64,000 bases of DNA from Flavobacterium amniphilum (GTDB lineage Bacteria; Bacteroidota; Bacteroidia; Flavobacteriales; Flavobacteriaceae), in assembly GCF_023634845.1 (NCBI RefSeq), contig NZ_JAMLJL010000005.1, positions 1 through 64,000 of the forward strand. Reading direction: 5' to 3'. Position numbers and translations under genes: made by a program. Below the pieces are notes generated by a model. That model was not told the origin of the DNA, did no database searches, and saw only the letters and a list, made by a program, of their open reading frames with translations. Position 1 is the first letter of the stretch, and the number at the start of each line of letters is the position of its first letter. This document shows, piece by piece, positions 44,099-54,900 of the stretch.

Positions 44099-46978
44099 AT
44101 GGTTTTTAATTATTTTAATATTAAATTGCAGTTATTTTACAAATTGAAAAAAACTTCACAAATACTATTATATATAATGTTTGCACTGAGCTCTTTTATC
44201 GGGTTCAGCCAACAGGATATTGATGTTTCAATAGTTTATGACAGTGAAACAGGCCAATTTCAGGTTCGTCAGGATATTGTATTCAAAAATACAACTGCAA
44301 AACCACTCAGCAGTATTGTATTAAACGACTGGAACAACGCCTATTCAGACAAGAAGTCACATTTAGGCAGACGCTTTTCAGATGAGTTTATAAGGAGCTT
44401 TCACCTTTCAAGGGAAAAAGAAAGAGGTTATACCAAAATTGAAAATGTATCAATTAATTCGGCAGATGCGGGTTGGAACCGGATATACGGCCAAATAGAT
44501 CTTTTGGAAATTCCGTTAAAAGAAAAACTGAATCCAGGCAATTCTGTACAATTACATCTGGAATATATTTTAAAATTCCCTGATTCCAAATTTACCCGTT
44601 ACGGCGATGATAAAGGAAATTTTTACCTTAAAGACTTCCTTTTAAGCGCCGCCAGGATTAATGAAAATGGTGAATTTGTAACCTATAGCAATGAAAATAT
44701 TGATGATGCCTGTTATGAAAAAATAAATTTTTTAAGTTTAAAAATACAATTACCTTCCGATTATGGAACGGTAACTTCAAATTTAAGCTTGGCTTCCCAA
44801 AATAAAGAAGGTTCAAACGAATGGCATTTTGAAGGAAAAAAATTGCATGAAATTCAATTGGCCATAGAAAAAAATAAAACTTTTGAAGTTTATAAAAATG
44901 ATAAAGCAGAAGTCGAAACCAACCTTTATGGGCCAAGGGTAACCGATTATCAAAAGGCAATTATTATTGACCGTGTTATTAACTTCACGGAAGAAAGATT
45001 GGGTAAATCAATTACATCCAAATATCTGATTTCGCAAACTGAATACGACAGGAATCCTTTTTACGGATTAAACCAATTACCCGGTTTTTTGAGTCCGTTC
45101 CCGAATTCATTTTTATATGAATTGAAATTTCTGAAGATTTACACAGCCAATTACCTGAAACAAAACCTGAATATTGACTTCAGAAAAGACCATCATATTT
45201 ATGATGCCATACAAACTTTTACAATCATCCGTTACATTAAGGAGCATTATCCTGATTTAAAATTATTGGGAGGATTAAGCCAATTCAAAGTGCTTAAAGG
45301 ATATCAGATTGCCAAAGCCGATTTCAATGATCAATATTATTTGCTGTACATGTTAATGGCCAGGAAAAATTTAGATCAGAGCTTGATGGAATCTAAAGAA
45401 AATCTTGTCAAATTCAATGAACAGATTTCAAATCGATACAAAGCCGGCATTTCATATTTATATTTAAATAAGTACTTGAGAAATAATGGCATAAGTGATT
45501 CATTTTTAAAACATACCGAATTAAACAGATCGCAAAAAACGAACCTGTCCGATTTCAAAAAAGTTTTAAACCAAAACGTTGGCACAAGTATTCCCTGGTT
45601 TTTCGACAATGTGATAACTACCGGTAAAGAAATTGATTTTACCTTCGGGGAAATACAAAAAGAGAAAGACGATTTAAAAATTGAAATACAAAATAAAACA
45701 AATCTAAACGTACCTTTTTCCATTACAGGTTTCAAAAAAAGAAAAAAGTTATTTGAAAACTGGTATCCACCTACCCAAATCGACACAACAGTTATTATTC
45801 AGAATACAGAAGCGGACAAACTTATTATTAATTACAAAAATGAAGTTCCTGAAATAAATAACCGTGACAACTACAAATCATTAAAAGGATTTTTGAGTCT
45901 GAATAAACCTATCAAGTTTTCTTTTCTTAAAGACATTGAAAATCCGGCTTATAATCAGATATATTATTTCCCGGAGGTTGGATTCAATGTTTATGACGGT
46001 GCAATCATATCATTGAAATTTAACAATAAATCATTGATAGAGAAGCCTTTTTCATTTTCTCTAGCTCCAAGTTTATCAACCAACACAGCTTCTGTTACCG
46101 GATTTGGAATCGTCAATTACACGCAACAAAGAAAAAACAGCGATTTATACCAGATCAAGTATTCATTAGCAGGAGCTTATTACCATTACATACAGGATGC
46201 CAGCTATTTAAGAATAACTCCATTAGTATTATTCAAATTCAGGAACAATGACAATTTAAGAGATAACTTCTGGCAAACACTAAGTTTAAGGCAGGTAATT
46301 GTTACCAAAGAAGACAGTCCGCTGGTTTCAGACAATTTAAATCCGCTTAATTATTCTGTTTTTGATTTGAGATATGGCTTAGGAGACGGTGAAACTGCCA
46401 AAACCTACAGTTTATTAGGAAATATGCAATTATCGGGACAATTTGGGAAATTGACGTTTGAAAGCTTGTACCGGAAACTTTTTGAGAATAATTACCAATT
46501 TGGATTGCGACTGTACGCCGGAACTTTTCTGTATAAAAACACAAACACTGATTATTTTAATTTTGCCCTGGACAGACCAAAAGATTATTTATTCGACTAT
46601 GAATACTATGGCCGTTCAGAAAATACAGGACTTTTCAGCCAGCAGATTATTATTGCCGAAGGCGGATTCAAATCGAAATTCAGCAATCCATACGCCAATC
46701 AATGGATGACAACCCTTAATGCAACATCTTCGATCTGGAAATGGATTCAAATGTATGGCGATGCCGGAATTTATAAAAACAAAGGGATCCACACCAAGTT
46801 TGTTTACGACAGTGGCATTCAGTTTAGTTTAGTACCTGATTATTTTGAATTGTTTTTCCCGGTCTATTCTTCAAACGGATTCGAACTGTCACAGAAAAAT
46901 TACAATGAAAAAATAAGATTTATGATTACGTTAAACCCAAAAACTTTAATAAATCTTTTTACCAGAAAATGGTTTTAA
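44099..46978 (+). CDS. M1-like (gluzincin-fold) protein lacking HExxH, with C-terminal beta-barrel
   Basis: The likely 959-residue protein starts MVFNYFNIKLQLFYKLKKTS and has a signal peptide ending near FIGFSQ. The first 550 residues follow the fold of M1 peptidases (N-terminal DIDVSIVYDSETGQFQVRQD, a gluzincin-like helical region with ITSKYLISQTEYDRNPFYGL). I find no HExxH anywhere; the helix where it would be reads FLYELKFLKIY. The last 330 residues look like outer-membrane beta-strands (SLAPSLSTNTASVTGFGIVN, QIKYSLAGAYYHYIQDASYL), ending with Phe. It may be a non-catalytic surface protein; I recall such degenerate M1 homologues in other flavobacteria. The frame reaches back to 44060, but the signal peptide favours 44099. 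Confidence 0.8.
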   Translation: MVFNYFNIKLQLFYKLKKTSQILLYIMFALSSFIGFSQQDIDVSIVYDSETGQFQVRQDIVFKNTTAKPLSSIVLNDWNNAYSDKKSHLGRRFSDEFIRSFHLSREKERGYTKIENVSINSADAGWNRIYGQIDLLEIPLKEKLNPGNSVQLHLEYILKFPDSKFTRYGDDKGNFYLKDFLLSAARINENGEFVTYSNENIDDACYEKINFLSLKIQLPSDYGTVTSNLSLASQNKEGSNEWHFEGKKLHEIQLAIEKNKTFEVYKNDKAEVETNLYGPRVTDYQKAIIIDRVINFTEERLGKSITSKYLISQTEYDRNPFYGLNQLPGFLSPFPNSFLYELKFLKIYTANYLKQNLNIDFRKDHHIYDAIQTFTIIRYIKEHYPDLKLLGGLSQFKVLKGYQIAKADFNDQYYLLYMLMARKNLDQSLMESKENLVKFNEQISNRYKAGISYLYLNKYLRNNGISDSFLKHTELNRSQKTNLSDFKKVLNQNVGTSIPWFFDNVITTGKEIDFTFGEIQKEKDDLKIEIQNKTNLNVPFSITGFKKRKKLFENWYPPTQIDTTVIIQNTEADKLIINYKNEVPEINNRDNYKSLKGFLSLNKPIKFSFLKDIENPAYNQIYYFPEVGFNVYDGAIISLKFNNKSLIEKPFSFSLAPSLSTNTASVTGFGIVNYTQQRKNSDLYQIKYSLAGAYYHYIQDASYLRITPLVLFKFRNNDNLRDNFWQTLSLRQVIVTKEDSPLVSDNLNPLNYSVFDLRYGLGDGETAKTYSLLGNMQLSGQFGKLTFESLYRKLFENNYQFGLRLYAGTFLYKNTNTDYFNFALDRPKDYLFDYEYYGRSENTGLFSQQIIIAEGGFKSKFSNPYANQWMTTLNATSSIWKWIQMYGDAGIYKNKGIHTKFVYDSGIQFSLVPDYFELFFPVYSSNGFELSQKNYNEKIRFMITLNPKTLINLFTRKWF

Positions 46979-47131
46979 AAATCAAAAAAACTTCATTTTT
47001 TATAAATTATTTTCAATAAAACAATATTTTTATTTGTTTTTTATCACAAAAACCTTTTTCAAAATCACTCTTTATAAGAATTATTCAATTAATATTTATT
47101 CAATAAAATTAGAATATATCGTGTTTTTGTT

Positions 47132-47140
47132 TAAATTTGT
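47132..47140 (+). promoter_or_regulatory. Putative Bacteroidota -7 box for the 2-oxoacid dehydrogenase gene
   Basis: TAAATTTGT is a full match to TAnnTTTGY, 20 bp before the ATG at 47161. It overlaps an alternative TTG codon at 47137, which argues for the ATG. Confidence 0.5.
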
Positions 47141-47160
47141 CCTTATTACATCGACACAAT

Positions 47161-49563
47161 ATGATACAAGTGGAAACTAAAAAAGAATTAACTTTTGAAG
47201 ATTTCAAAACAGAAGTTATTAGCGATTACAAAATTGCAAGAATAAGCCGTGAATGTAGTCTTTTAGGAAGAAAAGAAGTTCTGACAGGGAAGGCAAAATT
47301 CGGAATTTTCGGTGATGGTAAAGAAGTTCCGCAACTGGCTTTGGCCAAAGCATTCCAAAATGGTGATTTCCGTTCAGGATATTACCGTGACCAGACTTTC
47401 ATGATGGCCATCGGTGCAATGACAATCGAACAGTTTTTTGCCGGATTATATGGCCATACCGATATAAATTTTGATCCAATGAGTGCCGGACGTCAAATGG
47501 GAGGTCATTTTGCCACACATTCACTCGACGAAAACGGTAATTGGAAAAACCTTACACAACAAAAAAATTCAAGTGCCGACATCTCTCCCACTGCCGGGCA
47601 AATGCCGCGATTATTAGGATTGGCACAAGCATCTAAAATATACAGAAATGTTGACGGTATCAATCAGACTAATTTTTCTGAAAAAGGAAATGAAGTAGCT
47701 TGGGGAACTATCGGTAACGCTTCGACATCTGAAGGTTTATTTTTTGAAACTATTAATGCAGCAGGTGTTTTACAGGTTCCGATGGTTATGAGTGTGTGGG
47801 ATGACGAATACGGAATTTCGGTACATGCACGTTACCAAACCACTAAAGAAAATATATCGGAAATCTTAAAAGGATTCCAACGCGACGAAGACAATAACGG
47901 TTATGAAATCATGACAGTTAAAGGTTGGGACTACCCTGCTTTGGTAGAAACCTACCAAAAAGCATCAGCAATTGCAAGAGAAGAACATGTACCGGTTTTA
48001 ATTCATGTTGATGAATTAACACAACCACAAGGACATTCAACATCAGGATCGCATGAGCGTTATAAAAACGCAGAGCGTTTGGCATGGGAAGCAGAATTTG
48101 ACTGTTTAGCCCAAATGCGTAAATGGGTACTGGAAAATAATTTGGCTACAGCTGAAGAATTGGATGAAATTGATTCCCAAGCCAAAAAAGATGTTTTGGA
48201 AGGCAAAAAATCGGCATGGACAAACTTCACTACTCCAATCAAAACTGAAAGAGATGAATTAGTTGCTTTATTAAATAATGTAGCTGCTACTTCTGAAAAT
48301 AAAATATTCATTGAAAAATATGCGGCAGATTTGGCTTCAGTTAAAGAACCAATCCGTAAAGATTTAATCACTTTGGCCCGGAAAGTTTTACGCATGGTAA
48401 TTAAAGAGAACGGAAAGGATTCTTTGGCATCATGGATAACTTCTTATACAGAAGCCATCCAACCTAAATTCAGCTCACATTTGTTCTCACAATCTGAAAA
48501 CAATGTATTTTCGGTTAATGAAGTATTGCCATCCTTCGATGATTCGGCAGAAGAGGTTGATGCACGATTGGTATTGCGTGATAATTTTGACGCCATATTT
48601 GCAAAATATCCGGAAACATTAATTTTCGGTGAAGATTCCGGAAATATTGGTGACGTTAATCAAGGTTTAGAAGGCATGCAGGAAAAGTACGGAGAGTTTC
48701 GTGTTGCTGATGCCGGAATCCGTGAAGCCACCATTTTAGGCCAGGGAATCGGGATGGCAATGCGTGGTTTACGTCCGATTGCTGAAATACAGTACTTAGA
48801 TTACTTACTGTATGCTATCCAAATTATGAGTGATGATTTAGCAACACTTCAATACAGAACTGCAGGACGCCAAAAAGCACCTTTAATCATCAGAACCCGT
48901 GGCCACCGTCTGGAAGGAATCTGGCATTCAGGTTCACCAATGGGTATGATCATCAACGCTATCCGCGGTATTCATGTTTTAGTGCCGAGAAATATGACTA
49001 AAGCAGCCGGTTTTTACAATACATTATTAGAAACTGACGAACCTGCATTAGTTGTGGAATGTTTGAACGGATATCGTTTGAAAGAAAAAATGCCGACCAA
49101 TTTAGGAGAATTCAAAACGCCTATTGGAGTTATCGAAACCATCAAAGAAGGTTCAGATATTACTTTGGTTTCTTATGGATCAACTTTACGTTTGGTTGAA
49201 CAAGCCGCCAAAGAATTACTTGAAATTGGTATTGATGCTGAAATTATTGATATTCAGTCTTTATTACCTTTCGATATCAATCATGACATTGTAAAATCAT
49301 TGGCAAAGACAAACCGTTTGTTAATTATTGATGAAGACGTACCGGGTGGAGCTTCAGCATTTATTTTACAGCAAATTGTTGACGAACAAAAGGGATACAA
49401 ACATTTAGACAGTCAGCCTGAGACGCTTGCAGCAAAAGCACACCGACCAGCTTACGGTACAGATGGAGATTATTTTTCAAAACCTTCTGTAGAAGATATT
49501 TATGAAAAAGTTTATGCAATGATGTATGAATCAAATCCTTCAAAATACCCTTCTTTATACTAA
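47161..49563 (+). CDS. 2-oxoacid dehydrogenase E1 component, fused alpha and beta subunits
   Basis: This 800-residue protein fuses the E1 alpha domain (about 20-330; GYYRDQTFMMAIGAMTIEQF, HTDINFDPMSAGRQMGGHFA, TIGNASTSEGLFFETINAAG with the thiamine-diphosphate site, VLIHVDELTQPQGHSTSGSH) to the E1 beta domain (about 470-800; FGEDSGNIGDVNQGLEGMQE, IREATILGQGIGMAMRGLRP, LIIDEDVPGGASAF). It decarboxylates branched-chain or other 2-oxoacids with E2/E3 partners, none of which are in the window. The ATG at 47161 is chosen because a promoter-like box overlaps the upstream TTG. Confidence 0.94.
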   Translation: MIQVETKKELTFEDFKTEVISDYKIARISRECSLLGRKEVLTGKAKFGIFGDGKEVPQLALAKAFQNGDFRSGYYRDQTFMMAIGAMTIEQFFAGLYGHTDINFDPMSAGRQMGGHFATHSLDENGNWKNLTQQKNSSADISPTAGQMPRLLGLAQASKIYRNVDGINQTNFSEKGNEVAWGTIGNASTSEGLFFETINAAGVLQVPMVMSVWDDEYGISVHARYQTTKENISEILKGFQRDEDNNGYEIMTVKGWDYPALVETYQKASAIAREEHVPVLIHVDELTQPQGHSTSGSHERYKNAERLAWEAEFDCLAQMRKWVLENNLATAEELDEIDSQAKKDVLEGKKSAWTNFTTPIKTERDELVALLNNVAATSENKIFIEKYAADLASVKEPIRKDLITLARKVLRMVIKENGKDSLASWITSYTEAIQPKFSSHLFSQSENNVFSVNEVLPSFDDSAEEVDARLVLRDNFDAIFAKYPETLIFGEDSGNIGDVNQGLEGMQEKYGEFRVADAGIREATILGQGIGMAMRGLRPIAEIQYLDYLLYAIQIMSDDLATLQYRTAGRQKAPLIIRTRGHRLEGIWHSGSPMGMIINAIRGIHVLVPRNMTKAAGFYNTLLETDEPALVVECLNGYRLKEKMPTNLGEFKTPIGVIETIKEGSDITLVSYGSTLRLVEQAAKELLEIGIDAEIIDIQSLLPFDINHDIVKSLAKTNRLLIIDEDVPGGASAFILQQIVDEQKGYKHLDSQPETLAAKAHRPAYGTDGDYFSKPSVEDIYEKVYAMMYESNPSKYPSLY

Positions 49564-49584
49564 GACTTAATTAATATTCTTTAT

Positions 49585-49618
49585 AAAAATAGCCCAACTT
49601 AACAGTTGGGCTATTTTT
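49585..49618 (+). terminator. Intrinsic terminator after the E1 gene
   Basis: A 15-bp perfect stem (AAAAATAGCCCAACT with AGTTGGGCTATTTTT) with a TAAC loop, ending in T residues. Confidence 0.93.
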
Positions 49619-49714
49619 TCGTACATAATCAACTGATTTTAACACTTTTAACGGAAAAACCGTAAACCATTCTTCAATCTAAAAGTTAACTTTAAGGAAA
49701 GAAAAATAGTACAT

Positions 49715-49722
49715 TATATTTG
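49715..49722 (+). promoter_or_regulatory. Putative Bacteroidota -7 box for the PAS-kinase operon
   Basis: TATATTTG matches TAnnTTTG, 82 bp before the chosen kinase start and 25 bp before an alternative GTG start (49747). Confidence 0.4.
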
Positions 49723-49803
49723 ATTATTCCGCTTAATCGCTAAAGAGTGTATGAAACGTTTCAATATTTTGGATTCGTTGATTTGTTATGTGGTAATGTA
49801 AAA

Positions 49804-50943
49804 ATGGTAGTTGTGAAAAAAATGCCTTACATAGTAAAAGAAGGAATTGATTTAGCTAATCTGAAATATTCAGTTTTTGACAACATGATTGAAGGCGTTC
49901 AGGTTCTGGATTTTAACTGGAAATATTACTATGTTAATGATGTACTTGCAAAACACGGAAATTCTACCAAGGAAGCAATGCTTGGGGGAATAATGATGGA
50001 AAAATACCCCGGAATAGAGAAAACCACTATGTTCAAATCATTTGAATATACCATGTATAATAGAAGTCCAACCTATTTAATAAGTGAATATGAATTTCAG
50101 GATGGCTCAAAAAAATGGTTTGAATTAAGTATACAACCTGTCCCTGAAGGTATTATCATTCTTTCCTCGGATATCACAAAACTCAAAAAAGTAGAAGCTG
50201 AACTCAAAAGGAAACTGAATGAAAGAACGGAAATGCTTGCACAAATATCCAATCAGAAAAAGCAACTGGAAGAATTCTGCCAAATCATTTCACATAACCT
50301 CAGAGCACCATTGAGTAATTTGATTATGCTTGGTGATATGCTGGCAGAAAATCACTCCATTGAGGATAAATACAATTATTTTGAGATGCAGAAGCCTATC
50401 ATAAATTCGCTTCAAAATACTTTTGAGGAATTAGTAGATGCAACGCAAATCAAGATGGATGCAACCATCAAAAAAAGTTTAATTGATCTGGAAAAAAGTA
50501 CAATAAAGGTTATTGAACGTTTTGGAAAAGAAATTTCATCTTTAAACGCAACAATTACTTTTGATTTCGGAGAAGTAAGAACATTGTTTTATTCCAGAAA
50601 ATATCTCAATAATATCATTACCAATTTATTAAGCAATTCATTGAGGTATTCCTCTACCGAAACAACTCCAAAAATTCACATCAGAAGCTATAAGAATGAT
50701 GGTTGGGTTTGCTTTGAAATAAAGGATAACGGATTGGGTATCGATATGAAAAAACACAAAGAAGATCTTTTTAAACTCCATAAAACTTTCCATAATCATC
50801 CGAAAGCCAAAGGATTCGGTTTATTTATCACAAAAATTCAGATCGAAGCATTAGGTGGTTTTATACACGCTAAAAGCATTGTAAATCAAGGGAGTACATT
50901 TACAGTCAAACTTTACAAATTAACCTATGATGATAATGAGTAA
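49804..50943 (+). CDS. PAS-domain sensor histidine kinase
   Basis: The protein from MVVVKKMPYIVKEGIDLANL has 379 residues: an N-terminal PAS domain (about 15-125; FDNMIEGVQVLDFNWKYYYV, WFELSIQPVPEGIIILSSDI), a coiled coil, the H-box ISHNLRAPLSNLI (H164), HATPase motifs NIITNLLSNSLRYSS, DNGLGIDM and GFGLFITKIQIEALGG. No membrane segment, so the kinase is cytoplasmic. The downstream response regulator overlaps its stop by 8 bp (ATGAGTAA). Alternative starts are GTG at 49747 and ATG at 49822. Confidence 0.92.
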   Translation: MVVVKKMPYIVKEGIDLANLKYSVFDNMIEGVQVLDFNWKYYYVNDVLAKHGNSTKEAMLGGIMMEKYPGIEKTTMFKSFEYTMYNRSPTYLISEYEFQDGSKKWFELSIQPVPEGIIILSSDITKLKKVEAELKRKLNERTEMLAQISNQKKQLEEFCQIISHNLRAPLSNLIMLGDMLAENHSIEDKYNYFEMQKPIINSLQNTFEELVDATQIKMDATIKKSLIDLEKSTIKVIERFGKEISSLNATITFDFGEVRTLFYSRKYLNNIITNLLSNSLRYSSTETTPKIHIRSYKNDGWVCFEIKDNGLGIDMKKHKEDLFKLHKTFHNHPKAKGFGLFITKIQIEALGGFIHAKSIVNQGSTFTVKLYKLTYDDNE

Positions 50944-51370
50944 AATTAAAAACATTTGTGTAATTGACGACGACAAAATTTTTCAGTATCTCACACACAG
51001 AGTGATTACTGATACACACCTTATTAAAGAAATTGAGATTTTTTCCAACGGACTTGATGCGCTCAATTATTTAGAATCAGTAAGCCTGGACAAGAAAAAG
51101 CTTCCGGACATTATCCTTTTGGATTTATTCATGCCGGTAATGGACGGTTGGGGATTCCTCAAAAAATATGTGGATTTGCAATCAAAGCTAGCCAAAAAAA
51201 TACCGATTTACATTGTTTCGTCTTCAATTGACCCTATTGATATACAAAAATCAAAATCTATTAATTCAGTGATTGATTTTATTGTAAAACCCATGACAAA
51301 AGAAACATTTCTTCAAATTGTAAAAAAACAGTCAAAACAATCAAAACATTCTCCTAAAAAATTACACTGA
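50936..51370 (+). CDS. Single-domain response regulator
   Basis: The protein from MSKIKNICVIDDDKIFQYLT has 144 residues and is a stand-alone receiver: acidic pocket IDDD, phospho-acceptor D63 in ILLDLFMPVMDGW and the conserved KPM. There is no output domain. It overlaps the kinase gene by 8 bp, so it is the cognate partner and may act by protein-protein contact. An alternative start is 50927. Confidence 0.92.
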   Translation: MSKIKNICVIDDDKIFQYLTHRVITDTHLIKEIEIFSNGLDALNYLESVSLDKKKLPDIILLDLFMPVMDGWGFLKKYVDLQSKLAKKIPIYIVSSSIDPIDIQKSKSINSVIDFIVKPMTKETFLQIVKKQSKQSKHSPKKLH

Positions 51371-51436
51371 CAAACTATTTTCAAATATTTAATACTAATA
51401 ATTTGCCTAAAGCGTTGTATTTAAAAGTATTTGAAA

Positions 51437-51886
51437 ATGAAAAAAGTCTGTACCATATTATTATTGGTTTTCATCATATCATGTAAGAGTAAAAAAAATG
51501 AACATTCTGCCGTAATTGTTGAATCAAGTAAAGTTGAAGCTGTCAAAAAGAACCGTGCTTATGATTTAGGTACGAGATTACTTGAATCCTGTAATACTTC
51601 ACGGTTTAAACCTTTTACAAAAGACGAAGCAACTGATAAAGTAATTCAGAATGCAACTCCGGAAAAAATAACGGCTACTTGTCTGAAAATCCGTCATAGA
51701 AATGGAAAATTCAATTTTATCAAACTCATTGACATCACTTATCTTAAAGCAACAGACGAATATATATTCCGCTATAAAATTGACTATGAGAAAAAATATT
51801 TCATGCGCGAACTGATTATCACAGTAAATGAGGATAATAAAGTTTCAGCAATTTCAACCAAGGAAGTAAAACCTAAACCTTTATAA
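51437..51886 (+). CDS. Putative lipoprotein (hypothetical)
   Basis: The 149-residue protein has the lipoprotein signal MKKVCTILLLVFIISC (acylation at C16) and a small mature domain (SSKVEAVKKNRAYDLGTRLL, CLKIRHRNGKFNFIKLIDIT). I recognise no family. A start at TTG 51431 is possible, but the Met at 51437 begins the signal peptide. It follows the regulator gene by 66 bp. Confidence 0.78.
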   Translation: MKKVCTILLLVFIISCKSKKNEHSAVIVESSKVEAVKKNRAYDLGTRLLESCNTSRFKPFTKDEATDKVIQNATPEKITATCLKIRHRNGKFNFIKLIDITYLKATDEYIFRYKIDYEKKYFMRELIITVNEDNKVSAISTKEVKPKPL

Positions 51887-51912
51887 AAAGTCCCGTTTTA
51901 AACGGGACTTTT
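51886..51912. terminator. Bidirectional intrinsic terminator
   Basis: AAAAGTCCCGTT pairs with AACGGGACTTTT across a TTA loop, between the convergent lipoprotein and MBG-repeat genes. Confidence 0.9.
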
Positions 51913-51914
51913 AT

Positions 51915-54900
51915 CTATTCTTTAATCAGTTTCATCGTTTTAGCGAGTAAACCTTGTTCAATAGTTAGCAAATAAATTCCTTTTGGTAAATCATGTCCAA
52001 AAACAAATTCCTGTTCATTAACTTTCTCTATTTGTTTAATTAATTTACCGGATATATCAAAAACTTTCAACAAAATTGGTTCACTGGTTTCATTTTGGGT
52101 TTTAAAAGTAAATTCATAATTCGAAGGATTTGGATAAATTTTCACTTTGAATCCTAAATCTGTTATTGGTTCATCAGTTTCGGCAACTTCTTCTTTAGCC
52201 GATCCGGATGCAGTTCTAACCTGAAGTGATCCTCCGTTTAAAACCTGTTCAACTGTTTTTCCTTGGCTGACACTCCAATTACTTGAAAACCAAACACCAC
52301 CTGCTTTTCTGTTTAACGTAATGGCTAACGTTTTTTGTGATAAACTGTTCCCTGAATCCGTCATGGCCATTTGGAATGCAGCACCGCCTTCAAGTGAAAC
52401 CGTTGTTCCGTTATCTAATTGTTCAACAATGTTGGCTTTACTACTGAATTGCGCTTTTGGAAGTGTTATATTCAACAATGAAATTGCATTGGTTGTAATT
52501 ATGTAAGTGTGTAATTTATTATCCAAAGTTCCATCAGGTTTGTTATAACTGGAAACATAAATAAACGCTTTCCCTTGTGGATTAGTCAGTTTATTATTGA
52601 ATTGCACATCAAATTGGAATCCTGTCAATTGTCCTTTGGCTCCTTTTACATAACCCGAAGAATTCGAATTCAATAAATTTCCTCCTCCAACAATATAACC
52701 TCCCGGTACAGGTTTTGTAACTGTTACTATGGTTTGTGATAATGTTGCCCAAGGGTTATTTTCATAGGCTCCGGTAACTTTTACGGCTATCTGGAAACTT
52801 GCAGCATTCGCAGAACCAATATTCAATTGTACAATTGCACTGGCTGAACCAACACTTCCGTCGGACACATCTATAAGACCAACAGGTAAATTTTGTGCGC
52901 TTGCTATTGGAGACATTGTACTTCCGTTAACAATAAAGAAACTTACTTTTGCTCCTCGTACATCACCGGTAGGAGAATTGTTGTCTTTTATCACTGCTGT
53001 CATCGTCAATGTTGCCGTACTGGTGCTTGGTCCGGTTGTCCAGGCAAATAGATCACCTGTATAAAATCCGGTTGCGTTATACGGACTGGCATTTCTTGGA
53101 ATAACCTGCAATGGTTTCTCCTGATAACTTCCTGTGTAATTAGCATTTGAACTTAAAAATTCTGCTTTAGCAATATAGTTACCCGGTAAATTCACAATTT
53201 GTTTTATTGCCATTGCTTGAACTGATCCATCGGAAGCTCCTGGTATTGGAACAACCGGATAAGATCCATAATCAACTCCATTTACAGTAAATTTAACAGT
53301 TCCTGTTAATGGGCTTCCTGAATTTAAAGGAATAATTTTAGCGGTAAACGTTAAATTGTCCATGTAACGCACACTAGCAGCGCTTAATTGTAAATTCAAT
53401 GCTGTCGTAGCTGATGTTATAGATGCAGATGTGACAGCGGTAGTGTTGGTTAAATTATAATTATTCTGATCTGCACCACTTTTAGTAATACCACTAATGT
53501 TTACTGTCCAAGTTCCTACATTAGGATTGATAAACTGTGCACTTGAATAAGCAACAGTTAATGCATCACCTGCAATTTTATCTGATGACAGATTTACAGT
53601 TGCTGCTGTTGTTCCGTCGTAAATTTTATTGACTCCTGTAGCTGATACAATTAAATTTCTTTGCGAAATTGTAACTAATGCCGATCCTGAAACATTATTG
53701 TAGTTAACACCTCCATTAAAATTCCAAACTGTGGAACCACCGGGAACATTTCTGAAATTGGTTACAAAACTTAATCCTGCATTTAAATTTGCTCCAGCAA
53801 CACCTGTTGCAGTACCGGTTGCGGTGTGCAGAAGTGAATCATAAACTCCTGAATATGGCGTAATAACAATTGTTGCATTGGCTTTACCGATGGCATCATT
53901 CACGCTTCCGCTGGTATTGTTGTAATTCCCTGTCACATCGGTAAAGGTCCACGGATCGTTGTTGTACGTTCCGGCACTCGTGTGGGTGGTGCCCGAAAGA
54001 TCCAGTCCGACTAAAGTTTCTCCTTCTACTCCTGTGGCTGTTCCGGTGGCAGTGTGTGGATTGGCATCATAGGTCACCGAATATGGTGTCACCGAAATAA
54101 CAGCATTGGCTTTACCGATGGCATCGTTCACACTTCCACTGGCATTGTTGTAGTTGCCTGTCACATCAGTGAAACTCCACGGATCGTTGTTGTACGTTCC
54201 GGCATTGGTATGGGTGGTGCCCGAAAGATCCAAGCCGGCCAAAGTTTCTCCTTCTACTCCTGTGGCTGTTCCGGTGGCGGTGTGCGGATTGGCGTCATAG
54301 GTCACCGAATATGGTGTCACTGAAATCGTTGCATTGGCTTTACCGATGGCATCGTTCACACTTCCGCTGGCATTGTTGTAGTTGCCTGTCACATCAGTGA
54401 AACTCCACGGATCGTTGGTATACGTTCCGGCATTGGTGTGGGTGGTGCCCGAAAGATCCAAGCCGGCCAAAGTTTCTCCTTCTACTCCTGTGGCTGTTCC
54501 GGTGGCAGTATGCGGATTGGCATCATAGGTCACCGAATATGGTGTCACCGAAATCGTTGCATTGGCTTTACCGATGACATCATTCACGCTTCCGCCGGCA
54601 TTGTTGTAGTTGCCTGTTGCATCGGTGAAACTCCACGGATCGTTGGTATACGTTCCGGCATTGGTGTGGGTGGTGCCCGAAAGATCCAAGCCGGCCAAAG
54701 CTTCTCCTAAAACACCGGTGGCTGTTCCGGTGGCAGTATGTGGATTGGCGTCATAGGTCACCGAATATGGTGTTACCGAAATTGTTGCATTGGCTTTACC
54801 GATGACATCGTTCACGCTTCCGCTGGCATTGTTGTAGTTGCCTGTCACATCGGTGAAACTCCACGGATCGTTGTTGTACGTTCCGGCACTCGTGTGGGTG

